DNA of 64,000 bases from Prostheceraeus crozeri (taxonomy: Eukaryota > Platyhelminthes > Polycladida > Euryleptidae). Both the position numbers and the translations under genes were made by a program. Under the pieces are notes generated by a model. That model had not been told where the DNA came from, made no database searches, and saw only the letters and a program-made list of their open reading frames with translations. The stretch spans positions 124,001 to 188,000 of the forward strand of contig CAJQUW010013671.1 in the NCBI GenBank assembly GCA_907163375.1. Reading direction: 5' to 3'. Numbering within the stretch: position 1 is the stretch's first letter; each line of letters starts with the position of its first letter. Below, piece by piece: positions 46,501 to 61,500 of this stretch.

Positions 46501-49500
46501 CTATCTATTCACCATCGTTTATTAAGAAGCATGTACGAGTATACATCATAGTTTCCTCATCCTCACGTCTAGGTCTATTCAGATTTTCTATGTAATTTCA
46601 AAGCCATCTTAGTTGATACCATTGTCCTTGAAGATAAATGCTGACAGCGTCCGAAATATCTTGTGTTAACTCAATTATGAAATTTTATGAGAGGCAATTG
46701 GCATTCCTAAATATTTTACAAATAATGAGCAACCAATGCGTTGAACTTTTATTCTATCTGCATACGTATGAATCATAAACCCAGTGGTTCCTAACTTTAG
46801 TTACATCGCGGCAGACAATTGAGCTCTCAAAATTTTCGCGGCACACTACTCTTAATGTTTCCACTCAGAAAGCCTTTTTGCAATAATGAGAATGTGTGTT
46901 CACAGAAATAGGATTATAAAGATTCAAGATCCACAGTGTTTCATCTAAATAATCAACGCAAGATACATGTAGAATCACAAGTCTCGTCACGACGATAGTT
47001 CACATAAGTTGAAAATGTTATGCGATTCCGAACGCGGATCCATTGGACAATTTAAGGCATAAATTTTAAGATTTGGGATAATTGAGATGCGTCATTTTTA
47101 ATTATTTTTAATAGAGCAATAAGAACAAGCGGCACCAGCCGGTCATGAATGAAATATCGGTCAGTTACTTAAAAAATATGTTGAGGGACGTCAATCAGTC
47201 AATCTGGGGAGGTTTGGTGATCAGTTTTAGAATGCATCACTCATTATCAGTTCTTTGGGAATAGAAAGAAATGAGCAGCTGTGTGTGAGTCGGCTGTTGT
47301 TAATCAGCAAGAAGGAAGTCAGTCCATCGTCCTCGAAGGCATCGCAACTGGCATAACGAAATGAAATCAGATGTCTTTCACCTATTATCTTCGCGCGGCA
47401 CAGTGGTTGGGAACCACTTAGGGTTTAACATATTCCCGAATTTCAAAGAACCGGTTCCGGTACCGAATCCGGTTCCAGTTTGCAAGAACCGGTTCCGGTA
47501 CCGATACTTCCAAAGTATTTAACACAAGCTAATCAGATTTTCTGTTGAATTGTAGTAATCATCCAGATGGATATGGCCAGTTATTTAAGGTTGGGATTGA
47601 TTAGGAACAGGTATTGAAAGTAGAAGTGGTATACGAATTGTGCTATATTGATTACAATAGTTGACGCGAACAAAAATATTCAGTTATCATAAAAATGAAT
47701 TAGTTAATGGAGAACACAACAATTAACAGAACCCATCAGTACATCCAACGCTTAGATAATGTTTTGTTTTAGAAACACAAGCGTATTCAGTGATCGATCG
47801 CTAAGTCGTGATCTTATTTTTCGACAAAAATTTCCCGCTGTTGAAAAACAACGCTCGCAATCTACCGAAGTTGGTCTGATAGTCAGCAATGACTTCTGAA
47901 GCAATTTCAAGCAATGTGTTAGTTCACCACTCCTTTGAAATAACTGAAACTCTGTGTCAACATTTGAAACTAGACTACGTTTTAACTGTCCAGGTGAATA
48001 TACAGCTATACTTTGCTGAAGCTGCTCCTGGAGACTCAAGTTCTCACTCAAGACAGGCTTCACACTCTGAGTCTCAGCAGTGTCACTGGGATGATCATCA
48101 GAAACCTCCACATCTTCATTTCCATGAAACTTCGTTAAAAACTTGAGCGCACATTTCTTAATCGCATTTTTTGATGCAACGTCCAAGGATGAGCGTCCAA
48201 GAGAATTTGAACCATTTAGAAACATGATCAATGATACAATGTTAACATTGCGACGCTCACTGACACGAACAAACAAGCAATCATAGAAACGAGAACTTAA
48301 TCTGCTTTTGAGACTGTGCAAATTGTTGAACAAAAAATGTAGTACTACTTCAGCAGACAACAACGTAGAATCTCAACGACAAAGTGCTTCAGTTGCGAGT
48401 CTGATCGGTGTCAGCACATCAATAAGTGATTGTACAAGCTCTATATCAACATCAGTTACTAAGGTCTGCCTTTTTGAATCAACGCAAGCTTTTAGAATAC
48501 AAGGCCGCAATTTTACATATCGTACTAGCACTGTTTCAATAGTATTCCACCTGACCTTCATATCTAGCAGAGGCTGGAGCTCAGTATCGAACTCTTCCAT
48601 CGTATATCTCTGCAGTAGTTGCAAATTGTTGCCACTTCGAAATATTTTGCATTCCTTGCGCACATTATCCACAACATATTTGTAATCATCCGATAATTCA
48701 CAAGTGAACAAGCTGTTATCGTCAAAGTCAAAATCGGCGTCACAATTGTGTGCTTGATCTTCACTGTCAGAATCAGTGTTCTCATCATCGTCGGTAGCAG
48801 TCTGAATCATTGATTGTTGGTTGGACTTATACAACACATCTGCGACAGCCAAATGAATGGCATGGGAATAACAAAGTTGCAAGTCAGTTTCACAAAGTTT
48901 TCCAAATTTTACGTTAACGCTTGCTCCATCACATATAAATGCTACACAGTCATGTTGCAGATTGAGATTATAATCACTGAAACACTGATTAATCGTTGAA
49001 AGCAAGTTTTCTGACGTAAATTTTCCTGAAATTCGATACAATCCCAGGTTCCACATCGACCCATCGTTGCCATGCAAAATTATATTCAAGTAGCGGCGTC
49101 CGGTGCTACTAGTCCATTCATCAAAGGGACAGGAGAATCGCTCACCTTTTTTTATTTTCTCTTCAAAAGCACTTTGTAAATTGTGACGAATTTTAGCAGC
49201 GTATGAGTGAAGTAAAGGCATGATGTCAGATGGATTCCTCGGAAGATTATATCCATCTCTGTTTAAAGAATTACGAATGTACTCACTTTTGAAAACACCA
49301 TTGATGGAAAATCCGTTAATTGCGATCAATTTGGATAATATTCGTTCAAGACTCTCCTTCTTTGGTATAAATGAGGTAATAGAGTCTTGCCTTAAAGCTT
49401 TCTGAGGAGCACCGCTTGCTTGGCTTACATCGGACGTTTCTTGTGCGCAATTCAGAATGTTGTGTACTGCCCTCAAATGCTTAAGCATTCCACTTTGAGA

Positions 49501-52500
49501 TCCATTGTGTCTGATCAACTTTGAACATTTATGACAACGTGCACAATCCTTGCTTTGACGAGAGAAGTACTCCCATACAGCTGAGGAATTCAATCGACTA
49601 GCCATGGATGGAGTGACCGAATGAAAATATTCCGTGGATCAAACCTTGTTTTGTGCCTTTCATAGAATAAGATGTGATGAACTCAGATCTATTTTTAGAC
49701 TTCCTCTAAACAATTAACTCAATAGCACTGATGTCAGACGGTGATTGATGGAGCTTGGTTCTCATTGGATGTCGTGAGATGGCTGTCGTCATCGAACAAC
49801 GTGACCATCTGCTTTTTTCAGGGAATCGGTACCAATTGACTTGGAACCGGTTCCGGTATTCCCGAATTATTGATGGAACCGGTTCCATACCGGTACCGGG
49901 ATTAAACCCTAGAACCACTGCACTAGCCCATTGATGCCTGGAAAAAATTTATCTCATTTTCCCTAATTTTTACGTTAGAAACACCTCATATACAGCATTA
50001 CATCATCTGATGGCAGAGTTTTGAATTTTGACATTATACCACAGAAAACGGACTCGTGGATTATAGTCCACGCTAGGCAGAATCATGTACAACATTTAAT
50101 TCAATCACTAATCGGCTATAGTCAGTGCACACGATTACTGAGTGATACAATCATGAAATGTATCACGCAAATCACACGCATGAATACGGTATGTGTGTAT
50201 GGACATTCATATATAATGTGTTTTTTCAAACATTTCGTAGGATTACATATGTAAATGTACATTTGCAAAATGCGTGCACTGCATGTATGATATCTATACG
50301 TGCCCATGTTCTACAAAAGATTCAAGGGTAAGAGTGATCTTTCGAGTCTTTGCACAATTTGACAATTCAAAAGTTTGGCGAGTTGCATGGCTATAGATAC
50401 ATATATTCAGTGTCAATGTGACGTTATCATGCGATTAACAATTAAAGAAGATGTAGGCCTACACGAATTGCTATATAGACCTTATTGTTTTTACTAAGGA
50501 ACCATAGACTTAGCCAGAGTTTTTCTATTTAGGTTTACATAAAAGGAAGCAGCATGTTTCATACCGGAAGACATTCATACCCAAAAAGCAGAAGTGGGGA
50601 CAAGACGTCGATCATCTACTGATCAAGGCAAGTCTCTCACTCTGCCCAGATAGAACAATTTGGTGAAATTCATTCGCCAAAAGAACTGGGATCGGGAAAA
50701 TGAAAAAGTCGTTGTGCAACTCGAATATTATTCTTTAACTCGGCACCAATGAAGTACGATAAATTTTACTAATTATGAAAAAAATCGGAGAAATACTGTG
50801 CATAAGAGATCTTAATAGAAAAAATAGGAATCATTGGAAAAATAGGAGATCTGTGAGGCCTGTATACAAATTTCGTTTTATGAAACATGCGATATTTTCC
50901 CGGACATGCTTATCTAACAAGCACAAAGTTTACACTCACCTGACTACATAATGATCTCAATTCTTCCTTGGCTGCCTGATTTCCACCACTAACATTCCCT
51001 CCAGCCGGTATTTCTTGTCGTAATTCTCCTTCTGTCTTGCTTAATAATTGAATACCACGTTTATGTTCATCAAATCGCGTTTTCACGGTGCCATCCGCTG
51101 TCTCTGCATTCGTAAGAATTTGTTCAAACTTTGCAGCTTCAGCACGTAAACTCTCAGTTAATTTTGCCGAAGGTGTGCGGGACCAACGTTCGCCGAATTG
51201 ATCTCGAAGTCGATCATCAGATGTCTGTTCCTCGTTCAATTGGCGAAGAGACTACAAATACCAAGTGAATGTTCCTTGCAATTATCAGCGTTTGCAGAAG
51301 ACAAATAAGATTCAGAATCTTAATATAAAAGACACGAATCCAGTGGTTGGATTAGATATCTCGCTAATTTTCGTATCCAGTTATAATCAACTTTCTAAAT
51401 GTTCGCTCTACTTAGCATCGGAAATCATTTTAAATGGAATCGCGTTGCTGCAGAAATTTTATAATTTTTTTTGAATACTATTGATGCACGGCAGTGAAGT
51501 TATTAAGGAATTCTTTGACAAAGTATGTCTGTTTTTCCGCTTCACTTTCATTTTCCTTATATTTGTCATCCAAACAATCCATTATGGTATCCAAGTAACT
51601 CATTGGTATACAGGTAGACTTACTATGGACAGAATCAAATCACAGAACTTCCAGTTTAATTGAGAAGAATGTGATGAAAAATACATGACAAAAAGAAACA
51701 ACATTGTGATTAATTGAAAAAAAGATGGCTACTTCGTGAATGGCTTTCTGTACAAGACAGTATTCATCTAGACAGTCATTCTGTTAACACAAAGAGACAC
51801 AAAGTACTATGCGGTACACAGATTATATTTCTACTGAAAGCATCGAGACAGCCTGCATTGCTCAAGATAACTTTCTACACACGAAATTTCAACAGCGAGT
51901 AACTCCTAAGAAATTAATGTCGCAATGTGCAAAAGTGAGTGAAATCACGACGTTATGTTATGTTTCTGTTATGTGATTTTTTTTCATAAAGCATGAGACC
52001 TATAATAGAGATGGTGATAAATTCTTGGGGTTTACAAAGCGAGAAACATGAATACAGAAAGCAATGTCGGCCCGATTCAAATACGTTGGAATTTTCACAC
52101 AAGGTTGCAACAATTCATCTTTAAAATTCGAGTACAAGATCCTTGCTGGTTTATGCAAAGTAGTAAGTGCATTTTTAGCAAAACTTTCCATAGAAGAATA
52201 TAGTATATAATTTCCGCTCTCAAGGAAATTATCTACCACTATTTGCACCATCACGCATTTTGTGAATTCCTGGGGAGATCCTATAACAGTAGCATAATAT
52301 GCAGTCCACAGGTGAATTCTGATCTCGCTTCTCTGATTCTGACCACGCTTGGTCTGTCGGAAACTTCTAATTAGCAGAACATGAAAATATACGTCTTTGC
52401 TAATCTGCTTATTGGACAATGCTAGTTTTCGTGTACAATGAATTCTGAAAATTCGTGCACAATTCATGTACGGCAACCCTGACTCATATATAACTGGTCC

Positions 52501-55500
52501 TACCCCACCACTGAAAAACACAATTATCACTAGAATTGAAAATGGATGAAAATTATATTCGAGATAATAACAAACTTTTAACATTAAACTTCTGAAAGAA
52601 TAATGAATTTAAAAAAATGTAAGTGTAACGTTTTAAGCTAATTAATAGCTAATAAGCAAAAATCAATAGTATCCAATCAAAAACTGGCCAATAGTCATTG
52701 CTCAAAAAAGTATCTAGATGTACATGATATAACTTCAAAAACAACATTTAGGAAAAAAATATTTCAGATTTTTCAAAGATGTTTTGCCGAGAAATTAAGT
52801 GGTCGAATAGCAAGCCAACTACGTTTGGATGTGACAGGATGACTTATGGCTGCCAATGTCATGCACATTGAGGTAACTGGCTCCCTCTTTAAAAATGGCG
52901 GTTTTTAAAAATAAAATGTGTGATCTATATTAGCGGTAAAGCTTTGGCTTTCTTCAATCATCGGCTGATAAGTACTTCCATCTTCGTTCTGTTGTCATTG
53001 TTTGTTCCAAGCTCTTAATTCATTCATTTCGTCCGTGCATAGCGATTGCTCGCATGATTCAAACCTCCTGAATTTTGAAAAATAACTCAGCATTGAATCT
53101 TTTCGCAACATAATTTCAACCAGTTATTTTTTCATGTGAACGATAGCATTGCATTTCACTTCATCATCTAATTTCCTCAAACTACCAACCATTAACATGT
53201 TTTTTCTTCATTTCGGATACATTTTGTTGTCGCGACATCATCAGTTCATTTCTATCGTGCCGCAAGTTGATTATTAGTCTCTCTTGATACAATACACAGT
53301 GATTATGCGTAGATATTATTATGGTTAGAATCCCCCACTCCCATCTTTGAAAAAGCACATCCTATGGGGTTATTTTCAAGAAACTTTCAGTACCAATATT
53401 CAAGTTCCTAAAGATGAGATCGCAGCAAGGGGGTTTGTTGCCATGTTTGAATATGCTATGATGATGTACTACATGCACATCATAACGGCCATTAAAGTTG
53501 GGTACGGCTAAAAATTACAATGGACGAAGATATAGAGTCCTAAAATAACGCGTGCATTCACTTCGTTTTCCTGGAATGTTCTGCAACCATTCAAGACGAA
53601 TGATGGTAAGTTAGAATTATTAAATTGATATCAATATTCAATCTTTCCCATTCCTAGAACATGATTATTTATGTAAACATAAAAGCTTTCGTTACTCAGA
53701 TAACCAGTTTCCAAATAACCAGGATATGGATTAAACATAATCACGATGATGTAAACTACGAACCGTATTTTCTCGAAGAGAGCCCGCAACTTAGTTGTTC
53801 AATTAAGGGAATTTTGTGAGTTTTATTATAAAACCCCTTCCCATTGCATTGTGATGACATGCTAGTCTGACGCTTTTATAGCCTAGTAATGGCCTTTCAT
53901 AATTATTATTGTTCAACAGAAGAGCGACTTATAAGTTCTTGACTTCTAGATGATCAACATAACATACATCATAATAACGCTGCATTATATGCTGCGACAT
54001 TTCTTTCAATCATCTTAAAATATAGCATTCAAATATAACTTCACTGTTGCTGTCTTTAGCATGGATTGCAGTATTATCAAAATGACAACATCGATGGTCA
54101 ATCAGCTGCATTCTTAAAGATAGAAATACAACTATCAGTAAAAGCAAAGGTCGATATGCATCATCGTCACTGGAAATAAGTTTCTGGTCCCACTTCTTGC
54201 AAATCTTGCGTCTCTAGTTCGTTGTCACTGTCGTAATCATGTTTTTGTTTGATTTCTTCCCTTTCAGGATTTATTCGAAAAATTTATAAGACGAAATAGA
54301 CACTTAGAAGAATAAATTGGGGCGTTGCCAGCTGATGTACTAAAGCCATTTCAGACCGGAAATTACGCTACTTCCTAAATGACTTAGTTGCACGAAGAGC
54401 AGAACTGTGAAGCTGTCTATACACGTGTAGGCCAAATATGAGGTTTCAGAATCATGAGATTGGTGATAATATTGTCAGCTATATCACTGCTTAGCAACCA
54501 TACGTGTTCTGGCGTCATTGGTAAGCATGTACTTTTGCTAGATGAAGATGACTTATTATCTATTACCTGCACGAGCAGAAGTCTCTTAGAGGTAATCGGG
54601 TACCTGGCGGAGAGAAAGAAATTATGAGCCAATTTAAACACATGGTGCTGAAAGCATGGCTAAATGATAATGCATGTAGTTGCATGTAGCAGGCATATCA
54701 TTGCAAAAACTAAATTCAGCGGATTTAGTCACCCGTGGGGCTCCTTTCCCTGGTAATTAGAATAATTCGGCTAGCTGTACCAGACTATACAAAATAAATT
54801 AGATCTGTGTGGCCTATGAATCTATCACATCCAACGAGGGTTTAAAAACCGTGCCTTTAGAAATGTTTTAAAACAAAAGACATCATGGTTTTTAGGTTCG
54901 TTTAAATGCATTGTAATTTTCCATCGTTTATTTTTAATTGAATAACATATTGTATGCGTCCGCAACTTATCTCCTCAGATCACAATAAAAGTGGAAAAAT
55001 TACAAAATAACAAATAAAGTTAGTCAACACTCAAATTAAGTAACATTGAGCAATTAATACTTTTCGAAGTTTCTTCAAAAAGTGAAACCGATATTCAAAG
55101 CATTAATTCACCAACGTAACAATCATTAATTCACAAGCGCTTAGTATAATGTGGTGATAACAAAACATCTGTGGGCATTTAGAGCAAGAGATTGAGACAT
55201 CAACTGGCTTTTTTCTCATCAAATTTACTTAACAAGGGTCCTTCTAATAAAATGCAATTACCAGAGCTCCCTTCCAGCTGAATTTATTAATCGATGGGCC
55301 CTCCTTAAGAATTAGTTTATTTATCACAGGGGCCATTCTAATTTCTAATCACGTTTATTCATCAATGGGCCCTACTAAGAGAATGTCTCAGAACCCACCT
55401 TTTTTTATACTACTTTCGCCTGAAGTGGTCACGCGGAATTCGGTGGGCGGATGAATGGGATGCCTGATAAAGGCCTTCTGTGTTTAGCGCAAATGTATAT

Positions 55501-58500
55501 GATTGCTAGCAAATCAACAATACAGGTAGGTCTTTCCTAGCAAATGCCGATATCCGTGTAAATTCATCGGCTTATCGGATGCATTAGAAAACATCACTTC
55601 ATAATCTATCAAAAACTACATCTCCGTGGCACAGTGGTTAAGTGCTTGACCTAGCGATCTTCTGGTGAAGAGGTCGAGACCCGAAAGTGCCATTGGAAGT
55701 CGTCAGGAAGGACTAAAAGATCACAACGCTCCATATAAATGTCCGACTGTGTCAACACCGTCCCATCATCCAGTATGGGGGAGCAGTGGCGGATCCAGGA
55801 TTCGACCACAGGGGGGGGCCCAGCGGCTGATCCTGAATTTAAGTTCTGGGGGCTTTTACTTACAGTCATGGGTTTCGAAAATACTGTCATTCAACAAAGT
55901 AATGAAATATAAAATATTGAAATGATATCAACCTGTACGTTTTAAGACATGTAAAACCGAAAGCAGAAATAGTTATAATTAATACTTGGTTTAGTCAATT
56001 TGTATAAAATATAATTCTCTCATATATGTAGGCCAACAGACTTAATGTTAGTAGCCTATGCAAAACGTCACACAATATGTTAATATGAAACGCTCATGTA
56101 TATTCGTGAAACGCCTATAATTTCTACACATCGTGAATATAGAGTCAAGAAGGAAAAGTTCGTACTTACAGTCTTAGAAGTGAAGGGGTCGGGTCACATA
56201 GATATTCTTGTTTGCTTTCTTGCAAATAATTGTACGACGACATCAACGGTTTTTTCGCAGTCCATGTCACGATGAATGTAAGCTAATGTCAGACCAGTTA
56301 AGCGCTCTTCTGACATGTTAGATCGCAGATAACTTTTCAAATGTTTCAAGACTGAAAATGTCCTTTCGGCATTGCAGATGAAACCGGTAATAAGGCGAAG
56401 ATTTTAAGTAAAGTCTTAATGTTCCAACTAAAGTCTTAATTCGCCTTCCAATTCGTCCAAGTTTCCATTTAGATATTCAGAATACAATTCCACAGCAGGA
56501 AGAATATCTTCAAACGCAGTATTAGTTACATTATTAGGAAGCAGCTTGGAGAGGTGCATCACACTAGCAGCATGACCACTAACACGATCATGTAGTAGGG
56601 AAATCAGTCCATCAAGAAAAGGGTAATATATTCCTCGGCGATAATATTCAATTGGTGTGGTGGATGGTACGTTCGTTCGATGTACCTGCGTTCCAACTGT
56701 TCTCGGAGTTTGTATCGGTCTTGTTGTCAACTTTTCAATCTTTTCGAACAATTCAGAGAAGAACTCTTCATTCCTTCTTGATTTGAGTAAATCTATCACT
56801 GTGTCGACGTGTTGTAGAGCGGAAATCAAGTCATTTGAGGCAGATTGTAATACGCATGCGAGAAGTTGGGTTATAGTCCGGGAGCTAGCGTGAAGTTGTG
56901 CAGGGAACGAGGTAGTACACAAAACTTTCACATAGCATAGTACACCTCTAACCTACTGCAAAACTTCGCGTCTGCCGGATCAGATCATTTGCTTTTCAGA
57001 AATAGAGAGGATAACACAATCCTATGTATTTCCAGTGGTAAAATTGTGACATTTAAGGTGTTGACTCCATTTTTTCGAATTTTTGCTCATAAAAGTTACA
57101 CAAATTGGTATTTTGTTGAACTGGTTATTAAAGAAATCATCTATAGATCATGATCTTTCAAATGAGTCATTATTCAGTGACAGAGGATGAAGTAAAGTGT
57201 ACAAACAGACACTTTTCGTTGGTGTAACTGCAATTTTTGACATAGAAATTTCAGGAAAATTGTTAATGTACTTTAGCGAAAAGTGTCTGTTTGTACACTT
57301 TACTTTATCCTCTGTCACTGAATAATGACTCATTTGAAAGATCATGATCTATAGATGATTTCTTTAATAACCAGTTCAACAAAATACCAATTTGTGTAAC
57401 TTTTATGAGCAAAAATTCGAAAAAATGGAGTCAACACCTTAAATGTCACAATTTTACCACTGGAAATACATAGGATTGTGTTATCCTCTCTATTTCTGAA
57501 AAGCAAATGATCTGATCCGGCAGACGCGAAGTTTTGCAGTAGGTTAGAGGTGTACTATGCTATGTGAAAGTTTTGTGTACTACCTCGTTCCATGCACAAC
57601 TTCACGCTAGCTCCCGGACTATTACAGTCATCACTGAGTTCAGTATTACTAGAGAAACAATAAAATCAACTTTAGTTATTGTGGAATGAATACTGCAAGC
57701 ATCAGAAGAATATGTACTTCTCTCTTTGCTCATTTTTTGGACTGGTCCACCAGGATGTTGTAATGCTCGAGCAATGTCGCTTTCTCCTATTCCATTTCCG
57801 TCGACCTCGAAACTTTGAGACTTCAATTCTGGCGTTTTGGGTGATGACGTCGAATAAGACGAAGATGTATTTTTCGACTCTCCTTGTATTTCTATTTTAG
57901 ATGACGAGGACTAACAGGAGAGATTTTGAGATGACAAATTATACGATGACGTGCTCATAGTATTTTGATTTGTAGAAGTAGCATCCGTTTTCTTCACAGA
58001 CTCAAAGAAATCAGATATTTTCCTTCGTTTCGTTGGCGGTCTCTCACTCATGTTCACAGTGGACTTTGACTTGCATGTATGTCAACAACAAGCAGCTAAA
58101 TGTAATATAAGAGAGGGATAGCGTTTCCTTCTTAGTCATTTCATTAATCATCTACATCTGAATCAGCAGTTCGCAGTCTCGCAAGCATATGCACACAATA
58201 TTTACAAGTCATTGCAATTGCCAACAAAGAAACCTCCGCGTGTGCAAGCGAATCGCCATTCAATAGTAGGGGAAGATGGGGAAGGTTGGCCCATTTTTTG
58301 AATTTTGAATTCTCAGTACCAACAGTTAAGGAATTTCTGAATACTTAATGCACCATAACAAACCTATGGACGTTGGAAAACTATGTTTTGGTTGCTTAGT
58401 TATGAAATATCTGATAACTAGGTTTAATTAACTTTCAAATAGAGGTACTTGTTCGGGCCAACTTGCCCCAATGGCGGGGGAGGTTGGCCCACTACTTGGG

Positions 58501-61500
58501 GTTAATTGGGCCACTAAATGCTTATTAAAAACCCGTTGTAATAAATAAAGAAAACATTTCCTAAATGACCTTGTTCTGTATCAAGTATTTTTTATAAGGA
58601 ATATATTATATATTAGAAATCTTATTCTTCTTGATAAGCTAATTACCTTTTTGAAATTCAATTAAATAATTTATGTTAATAATTAAATAGATATTCGTTC
58701 AGATTAAGCAATATTCCTTTTTTAATTGATTGATCTAAGAAGCCGAAAGTTTCTGCGACGATAATTATTCATTAGCCTTGTCATTTCTGAACTTCTTCAA
58801 ATCAAAACATGAGTTCTGAAAATATTTAGTGTACTTAGAATACCTTAATAAAGTCTCATACAAAACCATTTAACAGAATCTGGAGAGATATATACATGTC
58901 TGAATAACAATTACATTAGCCTTCATACATGTAGGTTCTAAATCAGTCAAAATGATCGAATTTTCAATTACATCCCTAAATTACATAATCCGAATCATCT
59001 GAATCGCAATTATGACAAACATAGTAGACACTGTTTTCACCGATGCATTTTTCGTGTGCCCAATCGTGACAACGAGTACACTGAACCCACACTTCCTGTT
59101 TCGAAGTAAGCCAGTTCGTAAGGCAAATAATACAAAACCATTCTTTACTTTTCTTTTCGTTCTTTTTCTTTACGATCCTTTCCTTTCTTCGTTGTGTTGG
59201 CTGTATTTCTTTCTTCTTCCTGGCTTCTTGCATTTCTGGGGAATCCGTTAAAATAGCACTCTTCCTCTTTCTTCTTGAATTTTTCTTTCTTCTTTCACCA
59301 GCTTTAGGATGCGGTCTGACTTCAATTGGGCTAAAAGCTCCTAAATTATTACGAAAAGATTTACTTGAAGTTTGTGGCCGCTCACATGAAGTTAGAGGTT
59401 CTTCATTTACAACTTGTGGCCGCTCACATGGAGTTTGAGGCTCTTCATTTACAACTTGTAGCCGCTCACATTGCGTTTGACTATCTACATCTGCGGTTTG
59501 TGGCTCTTGATGAGAAGTTTTAGGCTCTTGGTTTTCTACGTCTTGAATTGGCCTGTCAGTGACTGAAGAAGGGCTAAAATCAGATTCAGAGAAAATATCT
59601 GCATTAAAGGGAAATATCCCTGTCTTCCGAAACCCGGAAGTCACATTACCGACACTCATAGATTCGTTCCATGCTTCATTTACAATTCCAGGTATGTTAT
59701 AAATGGATATTGGGCGACCGGGGTTAGATCTCATCCAGTGCTGCTGTGCTCTAGAAATTCTTGATTTTAGAGGTCCAAACACGGACACATCAAGTGGCTG
59801 CAATTTGTGAGAGCAATGAGGCGGAAAGCTCAGTAGAACTATTCCACTCTCCTTGCAAAACTTTACAACATCAAAATCAACATGAGATTCATGGTTATCC
59901 AGCAGGAGCAGCACTGGACGATCAACTGAAGGTCGAACAAATTTACAAAAATTTTGCATAAAAGACAAAAACAGTTCAGCAGACATCCATCCGGAACGAC
60001 TGGCACCACCGGAAGAACCGGCAGGTGCGCCAGAAAGAAAGTAGTCTCGGAAGTGCACACGTGGAAATATAAAAAACGGTGGAATCACTTGTCCACATGC
60101 AGATACACCAGTGCAGACAGTAACTAATTCCCCTCTTTCAGCCGATGTAATAGAACACACATTTCTTGCTCCGCGTTCGGCAAGAACTTTTGGTTGATTT
60201 GGTGCAACTGTGGTAACACCTGTTTCATCAACATTCCATATAGAGCTTGACTCAAGTTGGTGTCTGTCTATTACATCTGCCAATTTAGAAAAGAAGAGAT
60301 TCACATTTTCTTTGTTAAAGGCTGCTGCTCTTCCAATACTTGTCGATTCTGGACGACGAATGGAAAGCTCAGTATGTCTACTCATGAATCCAAAATATCA
60401 GTCTATACCTGCTATCTTGCCTTTGTGCCACGATTCAGGACAGCGAATTTTGTAATATTCCACACACGAGTAAGCGAACTTACGAAAGTCCTTCACTGAG
60501 ACCAAAGTAGATAGCTGCAGCATCAATCAGATAACGACTCATCTCCCGTTCTTGCTCTTCGGAGAATACCATTTTATGCCTAGAATATCCTAGTGTCGGT
60601 TGGTCGGAGACTTTACTCCTTGAGATAAAATGACGGAGAGTTGTCCTAGGAATGTCGAAGATTTGTGCAGCTTTTCGAACACTTTCTCCACCATCGATGA
60701 GCTGTACTGCCTTCTCCAATATGTCCTTCTGAATTTCACCGCGTTTGGTTTTCCTATTGTACTTTCGGGGCATATCCTGAAAAAAAGATGTTTAATAAGT
60801 ACTTCAAAGAATTAAATACATGAGTATATATCATACATAGACTCCATATACCGTATAACTTTGTTTAAAAATAATGTATTCAGAAGAATTGTAAAATTTT
60901 TTATTCAATCATTTTGTGATTCATTAAAAACACATGTGGACTTATTGTTATCAATAACACATGTAGATCTACAGTATCAGTCATTTGAAATTCGCGTCTG
61001 TTTAGGTGTGATGCTGAAAATATCTGTATAGTCCATGTTGATTTTTGGCTTAAATGTCAAGTAATAAAGCGATACATGCATGTAATGCAGTAGCCTAATG
61101 AATCACATAATCAGTGGAATGGTTCGGAACAATATTGAAAACAGAATATGCACTTGCTCTATGAAGCTTATTGTATCTGCTGCACTTTATAACGATTATC
61201 ATTGAAGCAATATATATTCATGAAAAATGCTACTAAGATATCATTTTAAAAGTATGGACTTAAAATAAATCAGTTTTCTTGCAAACATTTGATGGGGTAA
61301 GTTGGCCATGCTGGCCTACATACCCCATTTAAAGGTGGCTGATTTACCCCATTATGATACCTCTACCAAAAATTCAACTTTATGTGTTTTAGTTTATAAT
61401 TGAATATCTATCCTTGGTACACTAACTGAGTAATTATCTTGAATGTCGCCCAGCACACATCATTATTAATCTATTCTTAATCTTGACCACAAAATCTGAT

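Larger units (their letters stand above)
46792..49920. mobile_element. hAT-type MITE split by a second hAT in its right end
   Basis: The left end is CAGTGGTTCCTAAC. The right end is GTTGGGAACCACT, ending at 47418, with its final G at 49920 beyond the insertion. Flanks CATAAACC and CACTAGCC agree at 5 of 8 bases, an eroded target duplication. Without the insertion it is about 628 bp and non-coding, with GCGGCACA motifs inside both ends. Confidence 0.82.

Noticed and set aside
55617-55690. Possible functional tRNA gene
   Set aside because: A and B boxes are present but the segment does not fold into a complete cloverleaf and continues into a non-tRNA body; a SINE fits better.
55651-55925. Short ORFs spanning the SINE and hAT junction
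   Set aside because: They cross an insertion boundary and have no coding signature.
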